64,000 bases of DNA from Nitronereus sp964503895. GTDB lineage: Bacteria; Nitrospirota; Nitrospiria; Nitrospirales; UBA8639. The notes below the pieces were generated by a model that was given only the letters and a program-made list of their open reading frames with translations, was not told the DNA's origin and made no database searches. A program made the position numbers and the translations under genes. This document shows positions 1 to 10,290 of the stretch, piece by piece. Position 1 is the first letter of the stretch, and the number at the start of each line of letters is the position of its first letter. Location: the NCBI GenBank assembly GCA_964503895.1, contig CAZDCF010000005.1, forward strand, positions 24,206 through 88,205, read 5' to 3'.

Positions 1-1915
1 CTCCTTCTGGATCGGCCTTGGCTACAGGCCAAGTAATCAAACCTGCAACAGTATCTGGTTTAGCTTCAGCAGGCACATGGTTGGTAGCATAAATTTGCGG
101 CAACCGATTCGTGCCGAATTTAGAGATATAGAGAAAGATCTGTTCGCGTGCATTAATGCGGACCGCCCAAGGTTCAAAATCATTTTGATAAAACTCTTCG
201 CACAATTGCATTGCATCAAGACAATTCACGCCACCTGGTTCATTGAGGGTATAGTAGTAATCCAAGGGCATATCATATTCTTCTTGTTTGTGAATCGTGA
301 TTCCAAACTTTTCTGGATTTCTCACCATTGGGGTATGCCGGTAGGCCACAAAGTAAAACAGCTCAACAGAATGAATATTGGACTTGTTATTCAGTAAAAA
401 CTGTCTGGTATCTTCAGCTTCCTCACGAGTTTCTCCTGGAAATCCATAAAACGCCATCACATGATTCCAAATACCAACCCTAGCCGCTTCCTTTAAATTA
501 TTCTCGATAACGCTCTTTAGAGCGTGTTTATCCATACGTTCTAAAACCCGTTCATTGGCAGATTCCATGCCATAATAGAGCGTCTTACAGCCTGATTTGG
601 CTGCAAGATCCCATAGTTCGGGATCCTGAAGAGATTCTTCAAACCGAATCAAAGTTGTCCATTTGATATCGACGTTTTCTTCAATTAACAATTGCGAGAC
701 CTTCTTAAAAAGCGCAGGAGGATAGGATTCATCCGCAAACAAAAAGTGGTCTGCGTGATACTTTTCCTTCAATGCATTAACTTCGCGAACCACATCATTC
801 GCGGGCTTACCTCGATATTGATCAAAATACCCCTGTCCATGATCACAGAAGGTACATTTGCCCCAATAACATCCTCGGGTCGCAAGATACGGAAGAATTC
901 TAGTTGGCACGAAATAAGAGTCCAGCGGAAAGCCTTCAAAATCTGGCAAGGGGAGGCTCGTTGTTTTTTCTGTGTAAATTTCTGAATTTATTCGAACATG
1001 CCCTTGCTCTCGATACATCAAATTCGGCACTGATGTCCATTCACGATCACCCACTAACGCTTCAAGTAACCACAGCAATGCATGTTCACCCTCGTACATA
1101 ATAGCCGAGTCAAAAATCTCAGTAAAAAACGGTTCTTGCTTGGCTAAATCCTCTTGCAACCTAGTGATAACATTTCCCCCAACAGTGATATGAACATCCG
1201 GATACGCCTCTTTGATCATTTTTCCAAAGGTCAACCCCGCAATAAGCTGCATTTGCGTTCCAATGGAAATGCCCACAACTTCAGGCCGTTCTTTAGCCAC
1301 CAAGGGCAGCACCAATTGTTGGCAGACATCACGGTAGACATTTACCTGTGGATCATTCAAACACGCATATACTTCACTAGACACACCAGGACGATACCCG
1401 AGGTTGCTTTCCATCGGGTAATAAACAAGCGAAGCTGGATAATAGGCTGCCGAGATATAGCGCATGACATCACGAAATATATTCAAAGCCCATTCAAGTT
1501 TGCTTGCATCATAAAAATCCTCGCTTCGATTAATACGCTTGGCTTCTTCCGCATTGGCAGCCAAGTCCATGACATCCAAGGATAGAACTTCCTCCAGACA
1601 GGCTTTTTGATTGACTTCCTTTTCTGTTAACTCTCGACTAGTTTCCGCGGCTTTCAACTCCCGAAGTTGTTGGGTCATCCGAGCATTCACCCAAATCAGA
1701 AACATATCGCTAAAGAACAGTTCGTACATTTCAATGTTGATATCTCGCTGAATAACCTCATGGCCATTTTCACGAAGCACAGCGGTAAGACTGGGAAGCG
1801 CAAGGTAAGGAGCAGTGGGCACCCATTCCGGTGGAAAGAGCAGCATGGTCTTTAACTTACGACCACTTTTTGGCTTTGAACTTTTTGTATCAATTTCTAT
1901 AAAGGAAGAAGACAT
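1..1915 (-). CDS. B12-binding radical SAM protein, truncated by window edge
   Basis: The frame opens with ATG at 1915-1913 and stays open for 638 codons to base 2, so the C-terminus lies beyond the left edge. The N-terminal part (LLFPPEWVPT, then a TVGGN motif) matches the cobalamin-binding domain of B12-type radical SAM proteins. The later part carries the cluster motif in RGCYWGKCTFCDHG (C-x4-C-x2-C), which binds the SAM [4Fe-4S] cluster. It is a clear paralog of the gene starting at 3816, with the same length, domain order and many identical motifs, and begins 5 bases after that gene's stop codon, so the two should be co-transcribed. Substrate and reaction are unknown; members of this superclass do methylations and other radical chemistry. 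Confidence 0.85.
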   Translation of the reverse strand, partial: MSSSFIEIDTKSSKPKSGRKLKTMLLFPPEWVPTAPYLALPSLTAVLRENGHEVIQRDINIEMYELFFSDMFLIWVNARMTQQLRELKAAETSRELTEKEVNQKACLEEVLSLDVMDLAANAEEAKRINRSEDFYDASKLEWALNIFRDVMRYISAAYYPASLVYYPMESNLGYRPGVSSEVYACLNDPQVNVYRDVCQQLVLPLVAKERPEVVGISIGTQMQLIAGLTFGKMIKEAYPDVHITVGGNVITRLQEDLAKQEPFFTEIFDSAIMYEGEHALLWLLEALVGDREWTSVPNLMYREQGHVRINSEIYTEKTTSLPLPDFEGFPLDSYFVPTRILPYLATRGCYWGKCTFCDHGQGYFDQYRGKPANDVVREVNALKEKYHADHFLFADESYPPALFKKVSQLLIEENVDIKWTTLIRFEESLQDPELWDLAAKSGCKTLYYGMESANERVLERMDKHALKSVIENNLKEAARVGIWNHVMAFYGFPGETREEAEDTRQFLLNNKSNIHSVELFYFVAYRHTPMVRNPEKFGITIHKQEEYDMPLDYYYTLNEPGGVNCLDAMQLCEEFYQNDFEPWAVRINAREQIFLYISKFGTNRLPQIYATNHVPAEAKPDTVAGLITWPVAKADPEG

Positions 1916-1920
1916 AGCAG

Positions 1921-3816
1921 CTAGACTTTCGCCAATTTTTCCGAGCTCTCCTCAGGAGAAATGCGGAACTGAAGAGCCGGGATTTTATTCGTTCCAAAGT
2001 GGGCAACATACATGAAAACATATTCGCGAATAAAAATTTTCAAATCCCAGCCTGGGTAATGACTTTGTTCGAACTCTTCGAAAACCCGTTCAGCATCTTC
2101 AACACCCAAGCCATCCTTCACTGTAAAATAATAATCCAGCGCCAAATCCCACTCTGGATTCTTGTAATAGGTGACTCCCCATTTTTCCGCATTCTGCGCC
2201 ACAGGCGTATGCTTGCTCAAGTCAAAAGTGCCGAATCCAATGGAATGTACATGTTCCTTGTTGTCTTCCAATACTTGCATGGATACTTTTGCGTCTTCGT
2301 ATCGCTCACCAGGAAAACCGAAGAAACCCATGACATGATTCCATACTCCATGGGTGGATGAGAGTTCCATGCTTCGCTGAATTACATCAAGAGTAGTAGC
2401 CTTATCCATGAGTTTCAGTACACGCTCACTGCCAGACTCATAGCCGAAATGCAAAAATTTGCACCCTGAATCTTGAGCATCTTGCCACACCTCATCATCC
2501 AACAAACTTTTTTCGAAGCGAATGTGCGTGGTCCAAGCAATTCCCATCTTTTCCTCTTTTAAGGCACGCGTGAGTTTCCGAAACAAGGCAGGGGGATAAG
2601 ATTCGTCCGTGAAATGGAAGTGATAGGTACTATATTTGTCTCGAAGAAATTTCACTTCTTCAATGATTTCTTGAATCTTCTTTGTTCGATATCCGGCTGT
2701 ATAGCCTTCGCCATGATCACAAAACTCACATCGGCCCCAATAACATCCACGTGTAGCAAGATAAGGAAGTATTGGCTCGGGAACGAAATATTTTTCCATG
2801 GGCAAGCCGTCAAAATCTGGGGGTGGCAAATCCGACATACTTTCAGAAGAGGTCACGGGCGAAACATGAATACCCAAATCATCACGCCACAACAAATTAG
2901 GAATTTCATTGAAATCCTGATCCGTGCCAACAGCTTCAACTAATTGCAAAAATGCAGTCTCCCCTTCATACACTACAGCACTATCAAAATGCTCGAACAG
3001 CTTTGGCGTTTCCGGTAACACATCACGCAACCGGGTCACGGTATTACCGCCAATGGTCACATGGATGTTGGGAAATTGTTCCTTAATCATGGCACAAAAA
3101 GTCATGGTCGAAAATAATTGCTGACGCAAAACGATGGAAATACCAATAATCTCAGGCCGCTCTGCAACAATGGCTGGCTTTAGAATATGTTCAAATACAT
3201 CTCTATAGATATTGACTTGAGTATCATCCACAGCCTGTAATATTTCTGAAGACATAAAAATTTTATAGGAAAGATCCGTCTCCATGGGTGGCATACAAAT
3301 ACGAGCTGGCGCATATACCAAAGAAATTGTGGATGTCACTTCTCGAAAGATATTGATAGCCCATTCGAGTTTATCAACGTCATAAAAGTCTGGCGTCCGA
3401 ACAATTTCCTTGGCACGTTCGGCTTTTTCTGTTAAATCAACCATTTTCGATCGCGTACATTCACATAATGCTATTTGAAGTTCGCTCTCTTCATCAGAAA
3501 GTCCACGATCCCGGCCAAGCTTTTTTAAACGGTCGAGCTGTTGAGGAACACGTTTTACTACGCGCTTGAGAAAATCAGCGCTAAAGTACCAATCATACAT
3601 TTCAAGGTTGACATCCTTTTGAACCACCTCATGCCCAGCTTGACGAAGAAAGGCCGTTAAAGTGGGAAGGCTAAGATATGGCTCTGAGGGATACCAATCA
3701 GGGGGAAAAACCAACATGACCTTTTTCTTGGGTCCGCTATCAGCCTGAGATTCTTTTCGACGCAGTTGTACCTGCTGAGGACTGATCAGCCCGCCTTTGT
3801 TATAATCAATCCTCAT
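1921..3816 (-). CDS. B12-binding domain/radical SAM protein
   Basis: This is a 631-residue protein. Residues ~30-310 form the cobalamin-binding-like domain (MLVFPPDWYPSEPYLSLPTL, then VTIGGNTVTRL), and residues ~345-560 the radical SAM barrel with cluster cysteines C358, C363 and C366 in CYWGRCEFC. The C-x4-C spacing differs from the classic C-x3-C but is known in B12-type enzymes. The classic DxHxxG cobalamin motif is absent, which is common in this superclass. The start ATG is preceded by GCAGGATTGTT, giving an AGGA ribosome site. The next gene downstream is a close paralog. The substrate cannot be told from the sequence, and nothing nearby identifies a pathway. Confidence 0.85.
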   Translation of the reverse strand: MRIDYNKGGLISPQQVQLRRKESQADSGPKKKVMLVFPPDWYPSEPYLSLPTLTAFLRQAGHEVVQKDVNLEMYDWYFSADFLKRVVKRVPQQLDRLKKLGRDRGLSDEESELQIALCECTRSKMVDLTEKAERAKEIVRTPDFYDVDKLEWAINIFREVTSTISLVYAPARICMPPMETDLSYKIFMSSEILQAVDDTQVNIYRDVFEHILKPAIVAERPEIIGISIVLRQQLFSTMTFCAMIKEQFPNIHVTIGGNTVTRLRDVLPETPKLFEHFDSAVVYEGETAFLQLVEAVGTDQDFNEIPNLLWRDDLGIHVSPVTSSESMSDLPPPDFDGLPMEKYFVPEPILPYLATRGCYWGRCEFCDHGEGYTAGYRTKKIQEIIEEVKFLRDKYSTYHFHFTDESYPPALFRKLTRALKEEKMGIAWTTHIRFEKSLLDDEVWQDAQDSGCKFLHFGYESGSERVLKLMDKATTLDVIQRSMELSSTHGVWNHVMGFFGFPGERYEDAKVSMQVLEDNKEHVHSIGFGTFDLSKHTPVAQNAEKWGVTYYKNPEWDLALDYYFTVKDGLGVEDAERVFEEFEQSHYPGWDLKIFIREYVFMYVAHFGTNKIPALQFRISPEESSEKLAKV

Positions 3817-4080
3817 AACAATCCTGCACCAAAGAAAAGGTTTACAGAAAGAAAATACATGACTTACTCACCCGCCGTTAAAACCCCCCTTGAAATCTAA
3901 AAAGATTGAGGGCGCCCTACAGCATTCTATGACGCCGGAAAAAGGCTGGTCAAGGATGCTAACAGCCTGAAAAATAAAGGGTTACTAAATTGACAGGCCA
4001 TTAAGTCGTGAGTATCGACTCTATGTTCCAAGAAACTACCGAAATCTCAATGGCTTTGAGTTCCTAAACCACTCTCACCC

Positions 4081-7000
4081 CTACAATAAATTCGGAGAAA
4101 GCCAGCGCTCGATTTCGGAAACTTCCATCTGCTTCCGAACAGCATAACTTTTGACTTGTTCTTGATCAATTTTTCCAACCGCAAAGTATTTGGCTTGGGG
4201 GGAAGCAAAGTAAAGGCCGCTAACCGAAGCAGCAGGGAACATAGCAAAGGTTTCGGTAAGATGAATGCCTATAGACTTTTCAGCATCCAGCAAATCAAAT
4301 AAGATGCGTTTCTCTGAATGATCGGGACAGGCAGGATAACCAGGCGCTGGACGAATGCCTCGATACCGTTCATTAATTAAATCCTCATTCGAGAATGTTT
4401 GATTTTTTCCATACCCCCACTCTTTACGCACTTCTCGGTGCAACCACTCGGCAAATGCTTCAGCTAACCGATCTGCAAGAGCCTTAACCATGATAGAATT
4501 ATAATCATCATGGTCTTTTTCAAATCGTTGGCAGAGCACTTCAATGCCAATGCCAGCAGTAACGGCAAATCCCCCAAGATAATCGGCTAGCCCTGATGAT
4601 TTCGGCGCAATAAAGTCAGCTAACGCGTAATTCGAATCACCTTTCGGCTTTTCTAATTGCTGTCGAAGAGTATGAAAAACTGTGAGGACTTCTGAGCGCG
4701 ATTGATCTTTATAGACCTCAATATCATCTTCCACACTATTAGCGGAGAACAATCCATAGACGGCCTTGGCGGACAACAACTTTTTATCGATGATTTCCTG
4801 AAGTAATCTTTGGGCATCATCAAATAATTCCTTGGCTTTGCTCCCAACTAAAGAATCTTCAAAAATCTTGGGATAACGGCCCTTTAGTTCCCAGGTATGG
4901 AAAAATGGCGACCAGTCGATTACAGGAACTAAATCTTCTAATGACTGATTCTCGATCACTCGAGTTCCAAGAAAACTGGGCCTAGCAATATCCGAGGCTT
5001 GCCAATCGATTGGAATTCGACGCTTGCGGGCCTCATCCAATGGCAACAATTTTTTCATAGTCTTCTTGCTTTCGTAGGCTTCCCGCGATTGTTGTTGTTG
5101 TTGCCGAACTTTTTTGACGAACTCTGGCTTTTGTTCATTGTTCAACAATTGGCGAACCACATTCACGGCTAACGACGCATCCAACACATGGATCACGGGG
5201 TCTTGGTAACCTGGGGCAATCTTCACTGCCGTATGTACCTTGCTGGTGGTTGCCCCTCCTATGAGCAACGGAATATCAAACCCTTCACGAGCCATTTCCT
5301 TAGCGTTATGAACCATTTCATCCAAAGACGGCGTAATCAGGCCACTCAAGCCAATCATATCGACTTTTTCTTCTTTGGCTTTTTCCAAGATTTTATCGCA
5401 GGGAACCATCACTCCAAGATCGATAATTTCGTAGTTATTGCAGCCCAGCACCACACCTACAATATTTTTTCCGATGTCATGAACATCGCCCTTGACTGTT
5501 GCAAGCAGCACTTTGCCTTGCGCCCCAGTTCGAGATACTTCTTTCTCTTTATCCATAAATGGCAATAGATAGGCCACCGCCTTTTTCATAACGCGCGCAC
5601 TTTTAACCACTTGGGGCAAAAACATTTTCCCCGCGCCAAACAAACCACCTACTATATTCATGCCATCCATTAAAGGCCCTTCAATAACTTGAATCGGCTT
5701 ATCGTACTTTTGCCGTGCTTCTTCTGTATCTTCATCAATATACTCAACAATTCCTTTGACCAACGCATGGGAAAGACGCTCTTCGATTGTTCCTTTTCGC
5801 CAAATATCATCTTTGACTGCAGCCTTTCCTTGTTGCTTAACGGTTTCGGCAAAAGCAACTAGGCGTTCGGTTGCATCTGGCCGCCGATTCAAAAGAACAT
5901 CTTCTACTAGCTCAAGCAGATCCTTGGGAATTTCTTCGTACACGCCCAGTTGCCCTGCATTGACAATAGCCATATCCAAACCAGCCTTGATAGCGTGAAA
6001 CAAAAACGCCGCATGCATAGCTTCACGCACCGCGTTATTACCACGGAATGAAAACGAAATATTGCTGACCCCACCACTGACCTTGCAATAAGGCAATGTT
6101 GCTTTGATCTGGCGCGTGGCTTCAAGGAAGTTAACAGCGTAGTTGTTGTGTTCCTCAATCCCTGTTGCCACAGTCAGAATATTAGGGTCAAAAATAATAT
6201 CCTCAGGAGAAAACTTAAGCTGTTCAGTCAGGATCTCATACGCACGTGCACAAATCTCAACTTTCCGTTCAGTGGTATCCGCCTGCCCGACCTCATCAAA
6301 CGCCATGACTACAACGGCAGCGCCATACCGTTTAATCAAGTTGGCCTGGTCTTTAAACTTCCCTTCGCCCTCTTTAAGACTAATGGAATTCACAACACCT
6401 TTGCCCTGAACGCATTGCAGCCCCGCCTCGATAACTGACCACTTCGAACTGTCGATCATAATAGGCACGCGACAGATATCTGGCTCAGAGGCAATAAGAT
6501 TCAAGAAATGCACCATGGCCTCTTCCGAATCCAACATACCTTCATCCATATTGATGTCGATAATCTGGGCACCACCCTCTACCTGCTGCCGCGCCACAGA
6601 CAGAGCTTCTTCAAACTGACCATCCAGAATCAATTTGGCGAATTTTGGAGAACCAGTCACATTAGTCCGTTCTCCGATATTCACGAAATTTAGTTCTGGG
6701 GTTATGACTAACGATTCTAACCCACTCAATCGTGTCACATGCCCAGATTGGACCACTTCGTGGGGCTTCAGATCACTTACAGCTTGGGCTATGGCAGCAA
6801 TATGCTCCGGGGTGCTTCCACAACACCCACCTACAATATTTAACCAACCATTGCTGGCAAAATCGCGCAAATCCTTACCCATGCGTTCTGGAGTTTCATC
6901 AAAACCGCCAAACGCATTAGGAAGGCCAGCATTGGGATAACAACTAATGTAAGTGGGCGCGATTTTCGACAACTCTTCGATATAGGGACGCATTTGTTTA

Positions 7001-7761
7001 GCGCCTAGTGCACAATTGATCCCCACGCTAAACGGGTGTACATCTGCAATCGAATTCCAAAATGCTTCGATTGTTTGCCCCGACAAAGTTCGTCCACTTT
7101 GGTCGGTAATTGTGACGGAGGCCATTACTGGGATTTCTACACCATATTCCTGACAGTATTGATTAATTGCAAAGAAGGCCGCTTTGGAATTAAGGGTGTC
7201 GAAAATTGTTTCCACCAAAAAAAGATCGACCCCACCATCCACCAGACCTCGGACTTGCTCATAATAAGCTTTGCGCAGCTGTTCGAAGTTAACCGCTCGA
7301 AAAGCAGGGCTATTCACATCCGGAGACATGCAAGCCGTGCGATTGGTTGGCCCAATGGCTCCCGCCACAAATCTTGCTTGTGAAGGATTCTTACTCATTA
7401 CAATCTCAACAGCTTTTCGTGCTGCTTTTGCTCCAGCCACATTCAGGTCATAGGCCAAATGCTCCATCTTATAATCAGCCATTGAAATAGTATTGGAGTT
7501 AAAGGTATTCGTCTCGATAATGTCCGCGCCTGCCTCCAAATATTGCTGATGAATCGAAACAATTAGGTCCGGCTGAGTAATAGCCAACAAATCATTATTC
7601 CCTTTGACATCACAGGAATGGTTGGCAAACTGGATGCCACGAAAATCAGATTCCTCCAATTTATGGAGCTGAATCATGGTGCCCATGGCACCGTCCAACA
7701 CCACAATTCTCTGTTTTATAAGCGATTTTAGTTCTTGAAGCCGACCAGTTGAATTTTTCAC
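4081..7761 (-). CDS. metH: Cobalamin-dependent methionine synthase
   Basis: It transfers the methyl group of 5-methyltetrahydrofolate to homocysteine through cobalamin, in the cytoplasm. All four modules are present in 1226 residues, matching the ~1227 of E. coli. The homocysteine domain (1-330) has zinc cysteines C250, C313 and C314 (INCALG, GGCCGS). The pterin domain spans ~350-620. The cobalamin domain has the axial-ligand motif DVHDIG with H761. The SAM-binding activation domain is C-terminal (RPAPGYPACPDH). The start is GTG at 7761, chosen because AAGAGGAA lies just upstream. It faces away from the gene at 8026. I saw no convincing cobalamin or SAM riboswitch in the 264-base upstream region. 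Confidence 0.97.
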   Translation of the reverse strand: MKNSTGRLQELKSLIKQRIVVLDGAMGTMIQLHKLEESDFRGIQFANHSCDVKGNNDLLAITQPDLIVSIHQQYLEAGADIIETNTFNSNTISMADYKMEHLAYDLNVAGAKAARKAVEIVMSKNPSQARFVAGAIGPTNRTACMSPDVNSPAFRAVNFEQLRKAYYEQVRGLVDGGVDLFLVETIFDTLNSKAAFFAINQYCQEYGVEIPVMASVTITDQSGRTLSGQTIEAFWNSIADVHPFSVGINCALGAKQMRPYIEELSKIAPTYISCYPNAGLPNAFGGFDETPERMGKDLRDFASNGWLNIVGGCCGSTPEHIAAIAQAVSDLKPHEVVQSGHVTRLSGLESLVITPELNFVNIGERTNVTGSPKFAKLILDGQFEEALSVARQQVEGGAQIIDINMDEGMLDSEEAMVHFLNLIASEPDICRVPIMIDSSKWSVIEAGLQCVQGKGVVNSISLKEGEGKFKDQANLIKRYGAAVVVMAFDEVGQADTTERKVEICARAYEILTEQLKFSPEDIIFDPNILTVATGIEEHNNYAVNFLEATRQIKATLPYCKVSGGVSNISFSFRGNNAVREAMHAAFLFHAIKAGLDMAIVNAGQLGVYEEIPKDLLELVEDVLLNRRPDATERLVAFAETVKQQGKAAVKDDIWRKGTIEERLSHALVKGIVEYIDEDTEEARQKYDKPIQVIEGPLMDGMNIVGGLFGAGKMFLPQVVKSARVMKKAVAYLLPFMDKEKEVSRTGAQGKVLLATVKGDVHDIGKNIVGVVLGCNNYEIIDLGVMVPCDKILEKAKEEKVDMIGLSGLITPSLDEMVHNAKEMAREGFDIPLLIGGATTSKVHTAVKIAPGYQDPVIHVLDASLAVNVVRQLLNNEQKPEFVKKVRQQQQQSREAYESKKTMKKLLPLDEARKRRIPIDWQASDIARPSFLGTRVIENQSLEDLVPVIDWSPFFHTWELKGRYPKIFEDSLVGSKAKELFDDAQRLLQEIIDKKLLSAKAVYGLFSANSVEDDIEVYKDQSRSEVLTVFHTLRQQLEKPKGDSNYALADFIAPKSSGLADYLGGFAVTAGIGIEVLCQRFEKDHDDYNSIMVKALADRLAEAFAEWLHREVRKEWGYGKNQTFSNEDLINERYRGIRPAPGYPACPDHSEKRILFDLLDAEKSIGIHLTETFAMFPAASVSGLYFASPQAKYFAVGKIDQEQVKSYAVRKQMEVSEIERWLSPNLL

Positions 7762-8025
7762 GTATTCCTCTTGCCTAAATCCTTGTCACACAAATGAATT
7801 TCCGAAAAATTCACCATGCCTTTAGTGAAATAAATAAGATAACTCGCAACCTTCGTTTGATATCTGAGAGGTTTTGATAGTGGAATAGAGTGGTCACTAT
7901 ACCTAGCATGGAAGACAGGGGTCAAAAGAAAATATGAACATAATGCCTCTCAAATAACTATTCAGCTTGACGAGATCTAATGTTAGGTAATAGGATGAAA
8001 CGACCTTGTAGTTCCTGTTCATCTT

Positions 8026-8811
8026 ATGCTAACTCCGTCTCGTCAATTCATAGCCCACCTTTGGCTAGTTTTTATTTGCTTATTTTTCCTATCCCCAATC
8101 TCTCAGATTTTTGCCAAACCTTATTTCGAAGATGGGTATCTTGGGTTAACAAGAACCGAATTGCATGACAAAATCGGTACACCTCATGCTATTCGTTCCC
8201 GAAAAGCCGCCTTGCGCGTATTCAGTTATTACTCCCCAAACGACTGGAAGAAATATTTTGGCAAGTTGGTTTCACCGGAAAATGGGGAAGACGTTTACAC
8301 CTACAAACGCGATGAGGTTCAGGTCCGATACTCGTTTGTCTATACTCCTGACCTTCGTCAAGCAAAAGATTTTCCAACTTTGTTCATCAAACGGGTGGAA
8401 ATAGAGTTCACGCCTGCAGCACCAATCGAAACCATACCTCACTTAGTAAAGGAGTTTACACCTTCTAATGAGCCCGATTCGCCAACGTTTCGATCCAATC
8501 TGTGGGTCCTAATCTTCCAAGGCCCTCCGTCTAAAGAGGCCGAGTTGGTAGTCAAGGAATATAACAAAGAAAACTGGGACTGGTCCCTTGCTTATCAACT
8601 TTTCTCATTAAACGGAATCCCGAACTATATCACCAGCAAATCTTTAATTGATCGATTGGAATTCACGGTTCAAAGCCTGCCATTTGTAAAGGAAAGAAGG
8701 CAGCACACCCACGAACCCATGTTGAATCCCTATTCTCTTGAATTCGCCCAACGTCCTCCTGAGCCTCCAAAGAAACGAAAGACTATCCCTTTTCCCGAGT
8801 ACGCGGACTAA
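8026..8811 (+). CDS. Secreted hypothetical protein, BamE/SmpA-like start
   Basis: This 261-residue protein has an N-terminal hydrophobic segment (WLVFICLFFLSPIS, residues ~13-26) ending near IFAKP, which looks like a signal peptide. The mature start (GYLGLTRTELHDKIGTPH) resembles the short 'gmtr.ev...lG.P' motif of BamE/SmpA-like small outer-membrane lipoproteins, but there is no lipobox cysteine. The rest is not recognised. No clear Shine-Dalgarno precedes the ATG. The protein at 9247 carries a similar motif, so the two may be distant relatives. Function unknown. Confidence 0.7.
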   Translation: MLTPSRQFIAHLWLVFICLFFLSPISQIFAKPYFEDGYLGLTRTELHDKIGTPHAIRSRKAALRVFSYYSPNDWKKYFGKLVSPENGEDVYTYKRDEVQVRYSFVYTPDLRQAKDFPTLFIKRVEIEFTPAAPIETIPHLVKEFTPSNEPDSPTFRSNLWVLIFQGPPSKEAELVVKEYNKENWDWSLAYQLFSLNGIPNYITSKSLIDRLEFTVQSLPFVKERRQHTHEPMLNPYSLEFAQRPPEPPKKRKTIPFPEYAD

Positions 8812-8833
8812 ACAAACCATCACTGTTATCTCG

Positions 8834-9190
8834 TCAGTCCGCAAATTTAATATCGCTAAGATCGGCTAAGAGAAGGTGGGATTCTCCCCACTGGCTTGAA
8901 CTTTCCAATGACCAGGGTTCCTTTATCTTTGCGAATTTCATCCGTATACCGCAATTTCCTCCAAAAATAAGATAGGCAATCCCGGCTCCAGAATCCTCCA
9001 CTGGTTGGGCTAGCGCAGAACAATGGGGCTGTATTTCATCATCTGTCCATCCCACGACATCGCACCACTCCCCTCGTGGAGACCGGTCATAGAGCTTTAC
9101 CTGCAAAAGGGGTTTAGCTAGGCCTACATCTTTGAATCGAAGGAAGAGCGAACTTTCAAAATTTTCGCTACTTTCAACCTCTAAAAACAT
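8834..9190 (-). CDS. Hypothetical protein, 118 aa
   Basis: I do not recognise this protein. It is soluble, with no signal peptide or membrane segment, and looks beta-rich (SLFLRFKDVG, AYLIFGGN). The start is supported by CTGGAGAAAAG directly before ATG, a good ribosome site. It lies tail-to-tail with the gene ending at 8811 and head-to-head with the gene at 9247. Confidence 0.6.
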   Translation of the reverse strand: MFLEVESSENFESSLFLRFKDVGLAKPLLQVKLYDRSPRGEWCDVVGWTDDEIQPHCSALAQPVEDSGAGIAYLIFGGNCGIRMKFAKIKEPWSLESSSQWGESHLLLADLSDIKFAD

Positions 9191-9246
9191 CTTTTCTCCA
9201 GATTGACGGCTATCATCGTGCCCTGTTACAGTGCGAAAATGTTCTC

Positions 9247-9684
9247 GTGGTTACACAAAGCCCCCTCCCCGAATCTGTGATCAAAAATCCCCAACAACCA
9301 AGAGTAGGCGTGGAAGAACCTAAGTCCACAGCAACATCGGAAGACCAAAAGTATTCCTTTCTTTGCCGTAAGCCTGTCCGCATCACCCTATACTCACTCT
9401 TAGGAGCGTTCGCACTTTTTATGTTCGCCTGGGGAATGTTGCCCTCCTTATTAGATCCTACCTTCGAACAACACATTCAGGATAAGAAGGTAATTGCGGG
9501 TATGACCCGTGACCAAGCCATTCAAGCTTGGGGGTCACCCTATCAAATGAATGTGACCTATACTGAAAAAGGGATTCGAAGGGAAGAATGGGTCTACGAA
9601 GATTGGATTGACGCAGGCTCAGTAAGGCACCGATACCTTTATTTTGAAGAAGGCATTCTCGTCGGCGGCTGGTACTACAAATAG
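9247..9684 (+). CDS. Membrane-anchored BamE-like small protein
   Basis: This 145-residue protein has one hydrophobic segment at ~41-60 (ITLYSLLGAFALFMFAWGML), preceded by a basic charged N-terminus, so it is probably a single-pass inner-membrane protein. Past the membrane it carries IAGMTRDQAIQAWGSPYQ, the 'gMt..qv...wG.P' motif of BamE/SmpA-like domains, followed by REEWVYEDW and a beta-strand end (YLYFEEGILVGGWYY). The GTG start at 9247 is my best choice; no strong ribosome site is visible. Its exact role is unknown. Confidence 0.65.
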   Translation: MVTQSPLPESVIKNPQQPRVGVEEPKSTATSEDQKYSFLCRKPVRITLYSLLGAFALFMFAWGMLPSLLDPTFEQHIQDKKVIAGMTRDQAIQAWGSPYQMNVTYTEKGIRREEWVYEDWIDAGSVRHRYLYFEEGILVGGWYYK

Positions 9685-9836
9685 CACCCTCCTTAGTCCA
9701 TTCCATAATTCTTAGAAATTTTTCTTGCACGGATTCAGAACTCTTTCAGAATGTCAGCGTTAAGTTATCTCTCAAATATGGAACCGAATGGCTCTAGCTG
9801 AATAAATCATTTTGAGCCGGATAGACCCCCCAAGCA

Positions 9837-10127
9837 TTAAGGCGTTTCAGTTATTTGGGCTCGACGGCCTCTACCCCCGCCGTCACTAATGACTAATACA
9901 CGCTTCCATTCCCGAATTTGATAAACAGCCCACGCATTAGGTACTCCCTTGTAGTAGGCATCGGGATCTTCTCCTTTTGTACTTAAATAGGTTGGTTCCG
10001 TGAACCCTTCATCTAATACATACTCCATTAGATTATCCGTAGTGAGTCCCTCGCCTTGTAAGGACACGTCAGCCAAAAAAGTCAAAATTTCGTCTGGATC
10101 GGCAAGATTAACTGGTTGCAAAGCCAT
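9837..10127 (-). CDS. Hypothetical protein, 96 aa
   Basis: This is a small acidic soluble protein that I do not recognise. The start is supported by TTGAGGGAAAATTAAC before ATG. It ends in a glycine/arginine-rich stretch (SDGGGRGRRAQ). There is no signal peptide, membrane segment or cysteine motif. It stands alone between two plus-strand genes. Confidence 0.6.
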   Translation of the reverse strand: MALQPVNLADPDEILTFLADVSLQGEGLTTDNLMEYVLDEGFTEPTYLSTKGEDPDAYYKGVPNAWAVYQIREWKRVLVISDGGGRGRRAQITETP

Positions 10128-10290
10128 GTTAATTTTCCCTCAAGTATGTTAGTATAGGACGCTTGTATTGTAGGTTTAGGTTTTTGAGAAAAGCAAATAT
10201 TGCTTAATTGGTTTCGAGCATAATAATTCCGATAAAGCTACACTCTCTTATGCCATACATTAGGCACATACCGCATTCTGATGGATTCGT

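Noticed and set aside
5188..5568. 126-codon plus-strand frame inside metH
   Set aside because: It is antisense to a certain gene, with no ribosome site and no recognisable sequence; typical shadow.
7762..8025. Possible SAM or cobalamin riboswitch upstream of metH
   Set aside because: I looked for conserved cobalamin-box and SAM-I features on the minus strand and saw none. A covariance-model search would settle it.
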